A stretch of 64,000 nucleotides of DNA. Source: Maea johnstoni. Lineage: Eukaryota > Annelida > Polychaeta > Spionida > Magelonidae. Below the pieces are notes generated by a model that worked only from the letters and a program-made list of their open reading frames with translations, made no database searches and was not told where the DNA came from. The stretch lies in NCBI GenBank assembly GCA_963942565.1, contig OZ012700.1, forward strand, positions 30,969,589 through 31,033,588, in the 5' to 3' direction. Positions 1 through 17,664 of the stretch are shown in pieces (positions within the stretch are counted from its first letter, which is position 1; each line of letters begins with the position of its first letter). The position numbers and the translations under genes were made by a program.

Positions 1-74
1 TTAGTAATTAGGTTTTATCGGGGCAGGTAAGCCACACCAGGTGGTGCTCTAACGAAGCTAGTCGTATAATGATA

Positions 75-101
75 ACTAGACACACCTGCAAAGTGTCTAG
101 T
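75..101. repeat. Short perfect hairpin
   Basis: ACTAGACAC and GTGTCTAGT form a 9 bp stem around a 9-nt loop. A degenerate (GTAT)n run follows at about 131-162. Nothing else is recognised before the TAA microsatellite. Confidence 0.5.
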
Positions 102-288
102 ATGTACTGGTTCATTTATTCTAATTGTTTGTCAGTATGTATGTAAGTATGTATGTATGTTTCTTTACGGATGTATGATGTCAACTGGATCCGGTATCCA
201 GATTTTTTGCGAGATAATAAATAAAACACTATCCTCAGGAGTTTTACTAGTTGCTTGTTTTGTCACCAGGTTAAAATGTGGTATTATA

Positions 289-289
289 T

Positions 290-359
<70 letters not shown>

Positions 360-362
360 TTA
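289..362. repeat. (TAA)n microsatellite
   Basis: About 24 uninterrupted TAA units. Between here and 660 I see only A+T-rich sequence with no gene. Confidence 0.97.
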
Positions 363-662
363 TCATTTGATATTGCGCCCTTTCTATACAAACATGCTGA
401 AAGGCGCATTACATTCATTGTCAAAGGATAGATGTTGATATCCACATAATTATTTGATAAATACATCTTAGAACAGATGTGTTTTCAGTTGCCGTTTGAA
501 GATTGCCACACTCCCATATAGGATATAAGCTTTGGCAAATCATGATTAATCATATCTCCTAAAGGCATCAATGACCCTCAAAGAAGATATTCTTCCAAAG
601 TCATTGAATTATTTTATCTAAAAACAATGAAAATCAGATAAATGAGATTATATTTATATAAT

Positions 663-974
663 GATAAAGAATCATTAGAATAAGCTTGGGTGAAAATAGC
701 AATGACTTCAATTAGCAATAACCCTACTTTAGACATCATGAGAATACCAGTTCCCATAAGTTCCAAAGACGGACCACAACTTCATGCAAGATTCTAATAC
801 TATACAGTGCTGCCATCTTTTATACAATGATAATTTGAATTAGTCTGGGTAAAAATAGCAATGCCTACAATTAGCAACAACCCAATAGATATCATGAGAA
901 TGCTGGTTCCCCTTAGCTCCAGAGAGGGACCACAACATCATGCAAGATTCTAATACTATACAGTGCTGCCATCT
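663..974. repeat. 156 bp tandem duplication
   Basis: Two diverged head-to-tail copies with a period of 156 bp. The shared block GATTCTAATACTATACAGTG recurs at 790 and 946, and each copy also contains AAAATAGCAATG and ATCATGAGAAT. Function unknown. Confidence 0.85.
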
Positions 975-1097
975 ATAAGTGGAAAATCAACTCAAAATGT
1001 TGTACATGGGAATTTCTCAAGCTGCTTTTTTTACAAGGACAGCAATGAACTGAGTTCAATTAGAATTTTAAATATCATTTAAACCTTTCATTATGTT

Positions 1098-1329
1098 ATT
1101 AACCCATTCACACTCAAGAGTTCCTCTCAAAATATCGTCTGCCACTTTCATACTTTTGAAAATAACTTGAGAATGAAGCAAAATTTCACAAAATATTTGA
1201 AGGAGATTTGTTGTTTGTCTTCTGATCAACATTTCTCATTCAAATGTTTGTAAAAAAAATGCTTTTGTGAGGGAAATTTTTCCAAAATCGTCAGGCCTCT
1301 TTTGGCCACTCTGAGTGTAAATGGGTTAA
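1098..1329. mobile_element. TTAA-flanked MITE
   Basis: The 232 bp element starts TTAACCCATTCACACTCA and its other end, reverse complemented, starts TTAACCCATTTACACTCA, giving terminal inverted repeats of about 20 bp with a TTAA at each end. The interior is A+T-rich and non-coding. TTAA ends suggest a piggyBac-type non-autonomous element (inference). Confidence 0.8.
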
Positions 1330-1740
1330 GGCCATCCTTATTCATTACATCATGAACCTATGCCTGTGAACTTGCTTTTACTAGTATCCCTACATCTACA
1401 TATCTATCTTACACCAATCTATCCAGCATCTATCAATCAAAGTGCCATTCATCTAGCAGTGTACAATATCTAACACTAAGAAGTAAGCTCTTTCATATAC
1501 ATTATCAGGTTATGTCAGAAAAACGACAAAAGTCATCAGTGCAAAAATTATGTACATGCATTGCACTGTTTGCACATACAGAAAAACCTAGCAAAAAATA
1601 AAAAATCAAATGTGCCGAAATGGGTTCATATGAAAGTAGACAAGAATGTCATGGTTCAATACTGAAAAATAAGAAGTTTGAAAATAAGAAGCGAAGTACA
1701 AAAGAAAAGTCCTTTCGATAGTAAAGCACAGATTATATTC
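1330..1740. other. No recognised feature
   Basis: A+T-rich sequence; no coding region, repeat or RNA gene could be supported. Confidence 0.6.
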
Positions 1741-2280
1741 ATATCTCCTGAAAAGAAATAGGGCATCTCTCTACTCACATGTTGCATTGTATTTTCATAA
1801 AAATAAAAGGGAATGCCATTTTCATTATCATTTAGCTTCCATATAATGGTGAAATACAAAAGAGGGTCTTTCCACCTTGAAGCACAAGTTGTACTGTAGA
1901 ACACACAATGTACGCGTCTGTTTATATATAGCGTACATAGCGTGTGGTTCTGCTTCGCTATATATAAAAACGCTGTACTTTTTTTTTGTACTTTGGCGCT
2001 GTCAGCGGCGGCTACCGTCGCTAACCTAAAGATTCGTTATGATGCGAAAACTCCCAAATTTGCTATATTTGGGACACACTTCATATGTGTGTTCTACAGT
2101 ATTTATATTTGCTGGAAAGAAATGGGGCAACATTTACTCATACAATGCATTGGGCAAAAAGGAACATTATCGGGTGTCAATATAAAAAGTCATCCAGATG
2201 AAGAAACAGTAGAAAAGGAAATGGACCTTTTATTCCCATCACAAGTGTGGGAGGGATGCAAATTTCCTGAAATGAAATAA
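1740..2280. repeat. Diverged inverted repeat with central hairpin
   Basis: TACTGTAGAACACAC (1892-1906) is matched by its exact reverse complement at 2087-2101, with weaker symmetry further out. Near the centre, TTTATATATAGCG (1921-1933) and CGCTATATATAAA (1956-1968) form a perfect 13 bp stem with a 22-nt loop. Likely an old palindromic element in or beside the LOTUS gene. An open frame on the plus strand crosses it but shows no recognised domain. Confidence 0.55.
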
Positions 2281-2296
2281 GACAAACTGTACTCAC

Positions 2297-8162
<5,866 letters not shown>

Positions 8163-8833
8163 CTGAAATTGCAAAATATGAATCAGACAATCAATATATT
8201 ATACCATAGTATGCATGGCTTCAAGTTGGCAGAGGGTCAAAAGACATTTTGACATTATTGATATTGATGGCCAATTGATATGGAAAAATCCTACAAATAG
8301 CGTTGGAGAAAGAGCGAAATGGTTTCAGTACCAACAAAAACAATACAATATTCTAACTGCAATGTTAACATTTCTTTAATGCATTTCATCGCATTATTAC
8401 CTTATAAATTTCATTGTGAATAGACATGTTTACAATCCTGTAGCACACCAGGACAATCCCTGATAAATGATAACTTCAAAGTGGTTAATATTGTAAAGAG
8501 TAGTTATTAATACCTTAAAAGGAAGAAAATGGTAGGATACTGCTCATACTTTTTAAAGTGATACCGGTACCAGTACCTCTTAACAGTATCTAAACCTACC
8601 TAAACTTTCTAAAATTCTAATATTAGTTTTTAAAATATCTATGTACTTAGACTGTTTGTAATGACAAAATTTGAAATAATAATTGAGAGACAGCAATAAT
8701 TGATTACAATTGTCATGAAAAACAATGCTGTTGATAAAATTCACATGATCATCAATAAAGCATCTAGACTGTTTCGTGAACTTATATTACGAGAAAAATC
8801 GCTTTTGAATTGAAGATTTTTGTAATTCATATA
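8163..8833. other. No recognised feature
   Basis: Should be intron leading to the unseen first exon(s) of the LOTUS gene. A+T-rich, no supported feature. Confidence 0.5.
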
Positions 8834-9037
8834 TTAACCCCTTAAGCTGCTGGCAGTTAATTTGGTCAAGACAAAATAATGTGAAAAAGCTTTAAAATGA
8901 CTGAAACACTTGCACATGGGTACTCCTTATATGTTAGTACTCAACTAGAGCTTTCCAATGAATACCAAGATGACAGGGTTTAGATCAGCTATCCAAAGAC
9001 AAAAAGTAGCCTCAACATAGACCCAAGGGCTAGTTAA
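8834..9037. mobile_element. TTAA MITE family 2, diverged copy
   Basis: Starts TTAACCCCTTAAGCTGCTGG and ends AAGGGCTAGTTAA. Shares GGGTACTC, CCAATGAATACCAA and GACAGGGTTTAGAT with the copy at 6945-7157. Confidence 0.7.
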
Positions 9038-9409
9038 CAACCAACAAATCACAAATGAGTGATTGCAGTAAAATCCAATATGATCATCAGTAAAGCCTGT
9101 TAACAAAAGATTTTAAAGAACTTATAAAATATGGTATACAGTCAAATCTGCCAAAGCGACCACCAAAAAGTAAGTGTATAAATACACGCGCTAGTGCTAC
9201 TAAGAGGTTTGTCAAGTTTGGAGGGCAAAAACGAACTTTTTGTGGGAAAAAAAGAGGAAAAAGCGATTAGCCGAATGAAGTCAGACAGAATATAATTGCC
9301 CAAAGTTCCGCACTTGTCATTCGTCGACCGAATATTCGAAAGGCATGCAGGCAAAGCTTTTGAGCGAAAATATTTCAACTAATACATTTCTTACACTTTC
9401 ATGTTAGAG

Positions 9410-10595
9410 TAGCCGGAGCCAACTCTAATACTCATTTCATATACTGATGCTATTTGGTAATATAAGAGTCGGGGATGACGCCTATACCCTGCTGCTGTGG
9501 CCCAAGACCGTTTTAAGGTGAGTCTTATAAGTACACCAAGATAATCACCACTGGGTGGTGTCCTTGGCTGGCCCCTAAGAATGAATATCAAAATAAAAGA
9601 TTACACATGAGTAGTGATCAGTAGACGCGAATCTTGACCTAGCAGCTTTCTATTTTGGCACGGCCACGACGGTCCACGAGGACAAAGTACGTGCCCCTTG
9701 GGGCCTTCCGTGTTAAATTGGTCCCAAACGACAAGGCTATCTGCTTCGACCATGCAGATTTCTTCGGCACATGCGGCAGGCCCAAGACCATTTTCAGAAA
9801 CAATAGGCGGCATGTGCCGAATTACATATAGAAGTCGCTCTTTGATGAAACCTCGCGATGACCGCTCGCAATCTCGGCAAGATGGTGGTCACCATTTGAT
9901 AAACAAATCTTCTCAAGAAATCTTTGGACTACCGTTCCGTTAAAAGTGATTTTACTGACACACGAAGGTAGCGGCACACATTGCTAGCTCATATTAGTCA
10001 TCCTAGTGCAGTCAGGTATGAGGTAAATTTGACACCGACGGAGAAATTTGGGAAAGACGAATACTTGCACAGGAGGGTATAGGGCCGTGTGTCGATGTTC
10101 ATACCATATAGCCAATAGCAAAACATTATAAATATCAGGGTATGGACATCGCTGTCGGTTAACCAAAGACTAGCCGGGGCCGACTCTAATACTCATTTTA
10201 TATATTGATGTTATTGGTATTAGAGTCGGGGATAACCCGTATACCCTACAATATTATTTTTCAATCTTCCCAAATTTCTCCGTCGGTGTCAAAGTTACCT
10301 CATACCTGACTGCACTAGGATGACTAATATAAGCTAGCAATGTGTGCCGCTAACTTTGTGTGTCGGTAAAATCACTTTTAACGGAATGGTAGTCCAAAGA
10401 TTTCTTGAGAAGATTTGTTTATCAAATGGTCACCACCATCTTGCCGAGTTTGCAAGAGGTCAGAGCGAGATTTAATCAAAGAGCGACTTCTATTTGTAAT
10501 TCGGCACATGCGACAGGCCCAAGACCATTTTCATAAACAATAGGCGAATACTAGGCGTTATACCCGTCTCTAATACCAAAAAGTATCAGTATCTT
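9410..10595. mobile_element. Foldback-type inverted-repeat element
   Basis: Two arms of about 248 bp (9810-10057 and 10265-10511) are reverse complements of one another, for example CACCGACGGAGAAATTTGGG against CCCAAATTTCTCCGTCGGTG. Recurring terminal modules of the type CTCTAATAC...GTATTAGAG with TATACCC lie at 9410-9510, 10,170-10,250 and 10,550-10,595. No transposase frame is visible, so it is non-autonomous. The family is not recognised. Confidence 0.7.
10180..10229. repeat. Perfect 13 bp hairpin in foldback spacer
   Basis: CCGACTCTAATAC (10180-10192) pairs exactly with GTATTAGAGTCGG (10217-10229). A degraded version of the same hairpin is at about 9419-9477. Confidence 0.85.
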
Positions 10596-10766
10596 ACCTG
10601 CTCTGCACCCCACAGATATCTGGTCAGAAATGAACGCGCGAAAACCCTGAACCTCACATGTCATACCCTTACATCTCTTGGCCAATCAGAATACAAAGAG
10701 TGAAATTGTTTATTTCGCTACCCACGACATCTGGTGTTAGGAGGTGAAACGAGGCGTCATTGTGAG

Positions 10767-11016
10767 GTAGACTCTAAATCCCCACAAATGTCAGGAATCG
10801 ACGCCATGGAATCTTGTGATCTTGGAATACCCTACCTAGGTGTAGGTTTAGGGTTAGGGGTTGAAATCAGGTCCAGGGTTAGGGTTATCCAACCCTAACC
10901 TTAACCCTAACCCTAACCATGGACCCGATTCTTAACCCTAAACCTACCTCGGGTATTCTAAGATTATAAGTTTCCATGGCGTCGATTCCTGACATCTGCG
11001 GGGATTTAGAGTCTAC
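10767..11016. repeat. 250 bp palindrome centred on telomere-like repeats
   Basis: GTAGACTCTAAATCCCC at the left pairs with GGGGATTTAGAGTCTAC at the right, and TCAGGAATCGACGCCATGGA with its complement further in. At the centre (about 10,845-10,945), TTAGGG-type units point rightward until 10,890 and CCCTAA-type units follow, giving a head-to-head arrangement. See findings. Confidence 0.85.
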
Positions 11017-11138
11017 TGATCTCGACGATGACATTTGTTATTAACTATCGGCGCAAATCCAGACTCCAGACCTAATTGCACCTATACTTGCAATATACCC
11101 TTACTATGGGAAACGTCTTTTATGAAGGGATTTGCCAT

Positions 11139-11228
<90 letters not shown>

Positions 11229-11230
11229 CA

Positions 11231-11265
<35 letters not shown>

Positions 11266-11299
11266 TGTAGTAGTAGTAGTACTAGTAGTAGTAGTAGTA
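11139..11299. repeat. (AGT)n microsatellite
   Basis: About 160 bp of AGT/TAG units with a few interruptions (AGCAGTAGAAGT, TTG, ACT). Reading frames of poly-Ser, poly-Val and poly-Thr here are repeat artefacts. Confidence 0.97.
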
Positions 11300-11389
11300 A
11301 TTGTACAAGTCATCTCACTGGATCCTTTGTCCCCATACATAGGGCAAAAGGACCATGCTGGTAGTCATAGAATCTTTGAGAATTTGAGT

Positions 11390-12302
<913 letters not shown>

Positions 12303-12782
12303 TTAAAGGGGAACTAAAGGCTCACATATATATTAGCTTACATGAAAATAATACACTTCAAATATATGATGCTGTCCTCCTTTTTCTCTTAGTGATCCAA
12401 TAAGGGGAGAATTTTGCGTTTTGCCACCAGCCTCAGCCAGCCCCTAGCAGCCCCTGGTAGCAGCTATGTTCTTCAACTGCTATCAGCTGTGACTCAATGG
12501 GTGGCAGCCCACTTGCTGTCCCCTAGCTCTGAGCAGTGCATCATAGACTGTAGTGCTCTATACACCAGCTCTCTTCGAATGTTGCATAAAAACTTGTATG
12601 AGTATCAAACAGGTAAATGGTAAAATCCAAGGCAGCAATTGGCTGTACAAAAAGACAGGGTAGTAGAATTATATTTCATATATTTTCTGTTGGTAAAGTC
12701 AGACAAAAACAGTGGCTAGCATCATTGAATTCCTTTCCTGAAGCATGTATGTAATTTTATGTTCAGACCACTTCGCTGATTC
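12303..12782 (+). mobile_element. Interspersed repeat R1, copy 1
   Basis: About 480 bp, highly similar to the reverse complement of 20,181-20,664. Starts TTAAAGGGGAACTAAAGGC and includes CCACCAGCCTCAGCCAGCCC, GGGTGGCAGCCCACTTGCTG and ATGTTCAGACCACTTC. The open frame (ATSLSQPLAAPGSS..) is partly conserved between copies but lacks a known domain, and both copies can be explained as one repeat family. Confidence 0.75.
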
Positions 12783-13904
12783 TTTTTATACCAGGAATAA
12801 AAAATGCAGTCAGAAATACTCAACAGGATGGTGCTGTGCCATTCAACAAAAGGAAGTAACAACTCCTTAAAGGAAAATGATAAACAAAGGATTAATTATA
12901 ACCTTGTGGCATTACACATCTAGACGCTTAGTGCCTTTAAATACGGCTGCAAGCCGTTCCCTTATTAGCAAACTCTGAAACTGGCACCCTCAGCAAGTGG
13001 GTTCGACTAGTTGGAAAAATGGCATAATTTCTAGCCAGGTCACGTGGCTAACTTTATCTGCCCTGAAAGAAAGCGGATACCAGAAAACACACATTTTTTA
13101 CATTTAGTATTAGATTGGCAGGGCTTGCAGTTTGGAAAGGTTCCCATCTCCGTGTCAGGCGCGCGTATTCTTCCGTGCACTATTTCTTTCAAATTCCTGC
13201 ACACCATATGCTGGGAACGGCAACCAGTCCTCACAGCGTACTAGTACAAAAGTAGTACATGCGAGACAAGATATAGTGGCACAAATATGTCCGACCTTCG
13301 TGCACATGTGGCGGGAGTATAGTAAAACATTGGCATCTATTGAATCACACCTAATCATTTAGACCTGAGCAGGTTTTCCCATAGGAATGTCTATTGACAC
13401 GACAATTATTGAAGCCGGCAACTCACGCTGACCTGATTAGTGACGTCATCGACCGCGTAGTATTGGCACCAAATTCAAATACAGTACCAAGCCTTTACAC
13501 TCGTCTCATAATTGCATGTACTTTATCCCGGAATCGTGCAGTCATGACAAGCTACTTACTGCCTTTCACGGATTTATAAGGGTTTTCAAGTTTGGAATAG
13601 GAACATTAACTTGTAGCAATGTATTAAATCAGAACTTATCCTTAGAAAAGATTTATTCTATTGGCGTGGGTGGCTAATTTATCTAATCAGATTTGGCTCT
13701 CTTTTAAGTTGTGTCAGATGTATTAAATGTAAATCTAGCCAGTATATCAAACTACTTAAATATCTGAATCAAGGTAATTTACTTAATATGATAATTTACT
13801 TTAAGTTATGGTGATGAGAACCATTGTAAGCTAGTTAAATGCACCTGCGCAAGTAGTGAGATTATGTCATTTGAGTGAAAAGTTGTAAATATTGAAATGA
13901 CATA
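12783..13904. other. No recognised feature
   Basis: Unique-looking sequence with only short open frames. No similarity to the equivalent stretch 19,448-20,180 was seen, so the outer and inner inverted repeats are probably independent. Confidence 0.5.
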
Positions 13905-15399
13905 TAGTGGAGCAGCAAAGGACCAGATTTTGGGATGGACCCCAACCGGCGGTAGACTAAGCGGCATCATACATCAAATGAAAGCTAAAAATCTCAGGAT
14001 TCAGAAACTGCGTGATGCCGGAACCAAAAAGTTGTACAAGCAGAGATATCGCAACGTTTCCATGGCAACCTTTTTGAAATAGTGAAAACACTGACAAATT
14101 ACTCTTCAATTAAATCCTTATTTGGTGGCCTTCTTACCAATATTCCTTATTCAAATTACTCATGGTTATTAGTGAAGTCCTTGTCTAGTGAAAATAAGTG
14201 AAACGAAATGTCTAAGTAGTGTTTGCACTGAGTGACCTCACATTTAGGGTACATATGTAGAATCGGGTAAAAAGATAGTATTTTTGGACTCTAAAGTTTT
14301 TATAAAAGGCTTATATGAGCTTGTTCAGGCACACAATATACGTTTTCAGAAAGTAGACACTGTAAGCTTTCATTTGATGTATTATTAGACTCCTGGCACA
14401 TTTTGGTACTGAAGGTTTGGCTTCATAGATAGTAGCTGTAGTCGGGACTATATACACCAATTTGGTGAGAACTCACCCAATGACTATCTCACTCTAGTTT
14501 TCTGGCTTCATAGCATTATTCTTCATTCAAATTACTGTTAACAGTTAACATGGTCCTTGTCTAGTGGAATTAATGAAGACAAATGTTAAAGATGTGTTTG
14601 TACTGGGTGACCCCACGTTTAGGGTAAATATGCAGAAATGGCCAAAAACATTGTATTTTTGGAACTTTTTTGTTTTAATGAAAGGCATATATGAGATTGT
14701 GCAGGCAAACAATAGATATCTTCATAAAGTAGACACTATGAGCGTGTATGGGATAATTATTAGACACTTTTCACAATTTTGGATTGTACATATGGGCAAT
14801 ATACACAGCAATTTGGTGAAGTCACCTAATGCTCATCTCATTCTAGTTTTGTGGCTTTTTAGCATTATTCTTCATTCAAATTACTCCTGACAGTTAATGA
14901 GGTAGTTTTCAAGTGAAATTATCTAAGACAAATGGTAAAGATATGTTAGTACTGAGTGACCCCACGTTTAGGGTAAATATGATGAAACGGGGGAAAAATG
15001 GTGTATTTTTGGAGATTTTGTTTTAATGAAAGGCTGTGCAGGTGAACAATAGCTATCTATAGAAGAAAAACAATATGAGCATTCATTTGATGTGTTATTC
15101 TACCCCTTTGAGCACTTTTGTTTTAGAAATATGGCTTCATTCAGTATAGCTCTAGTAAGAAGTATGTACGACAACTTGGTAAAAACTTACTTAAAACCTC
15201 TTTTCCACTCATGTTACTTTGAACAACATTTACCAATGCTACCTGATATACAATAAAACTAATATATATATCCATTTGAACTGAGTTTTGTAGATAATGC
15301 CCTATGGCCTAATACCTGATATCTTATTTTATGTGATGTTTTTGAAGGTAATAAGGGATCATCGACCAACCTAAAAGCTATTTTGTACTAACGTAGGTT

Positions 15400-16300
15400 G
15401 TTGTTGCACATAGTCTTTTAGTCTTGAGGCTGCAACCTCCAACCATAGCTAGTCTCCCTCCCCTCACAACCTATAAGACAAGCTGACAAATAGATTTGGA
15501 ATTTTGATTATTGTCACCTTTTCTGTAATATTGCAGCTAAGTCATGTTTTGCCAGTTGGTGCGGAAACCACTGTCTAACCCCAAGTCACTGACAACTTTC
15601 TTACATGCCCTGGCCAGGATTTGAGAGATACCTAGCAGTCTTTGGCAATGCCTTAGACCACAAGGCCATCAGGGTAGGCCATCTGACAAATTCATCATGG
15701 AGACATCTCAGCAAAAGTCATCCCCAAATATAGCTTAACCTCCCTCCAACCCATAATGCAAGCTAAAAACTAATCCTTGAGAGATTGCATCACAGGTCTC
15801 CCACAACCAGGACTACTCCACCCCCCCCCCCCCCCCCCCCCCAGCCCATATTACAAGCTGATAAATGTACCACATCCCCTGGACCCCTTTTCCCCCCATT
15901 CACATACAAGTAGACAAGTGAGGATTGTCAACCACAAGCATACCTTACCCTCACCCCAGTAGAGGCAGAGAAACAGACAACAACATAGGCAACCTTCAAC
16001 CATGCTTACCCATCACACCACATGTCACACCCAACCACACCTACCCAAGCACCCCATATTTATACAAGTGAATCATTTAGTTTAGTTATTGCACAAAGGT
16101 CATCCAAACCACTCCTCTAATCCCCTAAGCAACCTCATACATCCAACAAAAAAAAACCACCCCTCACTTTTGCCCCTCCCACCCCTCAGTACAAGCTGAT
16201 TGATGGATCATTGGGAGATTGCTACCTGAGTCAACCAAACAATCCAACTACAACCTGCCTCACTCTCCAACCTAGCCCTCTCAGTAGAAGCTGAATAGTG
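15400..16300. repeat. C-rich core with degenerate AAGCTGA repeats
   Basis: The foldback core is C/A-rich on this strand and repeats ACAAGCTGAxxxAT at about 15,478, 15,761 (variant), 15,853 and 16,192, with AGAAGCTGAATAG at 16,286. A poly-C run of 22 lies at 15,821-15,842. Confidence 0.6.
15489..15680 (-). mobile_element. tRNA-derived SINE copy 3
   Basis: Read on the minus strand it starts GGCCTTGTGGTCTAAGGCAT (A-box-like, TGGTCTAAGGC), then a degraded B-box region, GGGCATGTAAGAAAGTTGTC and GTGGTTTCCGCACC. Same order as copy 1. Sits within the foldback core. Confidence 0.65.
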
Positions 16301-17664
16301 AAATATTGAGAAAACTATGATCCATAGCCGAGGTAATCCGAACATCTTCTCTCTTTTCTCCATATCAAATTGCAGCATAAGAATTGGTGCTTGAAACAAG
16401 TATGTTGGGCAATACGCGTTATTGGATTATCTTGATATAAATAACCTTCATCGAATAGGAGAAACATCTTTCTTCTATTTTGATGTTGTTCTTAAGTTAA
16501 GCAATCTAGAATTTCAAAAAACCTTTTTTCTCATGTAGCTGAATCCATTTTTCTAATTGATATTTTCTACATATTTATGAAGTCTGATGGTCCATAGTCC
16601 ATTACTATTGATAGGAGCTCCATTTGATTATACCATACATGTTTCTTCAATTTTTCACCCAAAAAGTTTTACATCGCTGGGAGGGCATATTTGTGATGCC
16701 TAAATATATATTTCATATAGGCTAACTAGTCCAATAGAAGCAGCGTAGGGGAAGAACCGAGTCCGAAAAAAGCTACCTAAACCTATCCACAATTGAATTT
16801 CTAATCGGAGAGAATTGTCTAGATCTAAGATATCCTTGAACATAATTTATGAATGAAATAAAGCATCAAAAAATATCTTAAGGAGAGTGATGAACTATGC
16901 TACAGTTAACAGTGCTCCTCAAAATATGCTTTTAGTAGGAAAACATCAAAACAGCCCTTTTGAGGTGCTGCAGGCCTTGATTAGTTGAACATCTCACCAG
17001 CAAGTTGGAAACTACTAACAGAGCAGTATTCAGGGTGTTCTTTCAATCAATTTGAATGAACTTCTTTGGACCCCAAAACCAATATCAAATGCAATTAATA
17101 TTGCTCCTCATAATCTGAAATACAATTAAATAGACATAAAGTGACACCCTATAGATATATCATTAAACTAGACACAAGGTCTCAGTACTATCTATCTAGT
17201 TAACAGCATACCTCAGGATAGAGTTGTAGACACCTCTGGCATTATGATCCTACCTTTCATAACTGACAAACACTAGGGAAATCAAGGTTTTTACCGGGAT
17301 TATTCAAACATCTCCTGAACCTATGGGTCAATGAGGGCAAATGTGCTGGCCAACTTTTGGTTGTTCTTTTTATCAAACAAAGGCACCAGTCAGTTTAGAC
17401 TATCCCAGAATTAGATAACATTAGTACAAGAAATGAATAAAGCAATCAGGTAATTTTTGTAAAAAGGCCTATTATGACAAGTTCTGAAACTATTATAGGG
17501 AGCTTTATTTACACTACGGAGTATGATATGGTGAATGATACAAACAATGGGATTGGAGGGTCTACTTTCTTGATTGCAGCCATTGGTTGCCTTATTAAAA
17601 CTAGTATGTCTTTCATTAAAACAAAAAGGTCCAAAATATAAAATTAACACCCTTTTCGCATATA

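Noticed and set aside
1782-1899. Next exon of the LOTUS gene
   Set aside because: Borders TTCTACAG and GTGAGT are good, but the frame that is open needs a phase-2 entry and the preceding exon ends in phase 0; it also lies in a palindrome.
1942-2280. Plus-strand 112-codon frame with a hydrophobic start
   Set aside because: Looks signal-like, but it overlaps an inverted repeat and has no domain or transcript support.
9601-9813. Minus-strand 70-codon frame
   Set aside because: No domain recognised; it runs into the foldback arm.
10840-10950. True telomere end or chromosome fusion
   Set aside because: Only a few degenerate units, with flanks forming a symmetric palindrome.
11035-11364. Poly-Ser / poly-Thr / poly-Val proteins
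   Set aside because: Translation of the AGT microsatellite on both strands.
12414-12623. Conserved protein shared with 20,302-20,553
   Set aside because: Both lie in repeat R1; no known domain and the C-terminal halves disagree.
14564-14890. Conserved protein shared with 17,763-18,017
   Set aside because: The same foldback repeat unit read from both arms; similarity comes from the DNA repeat.
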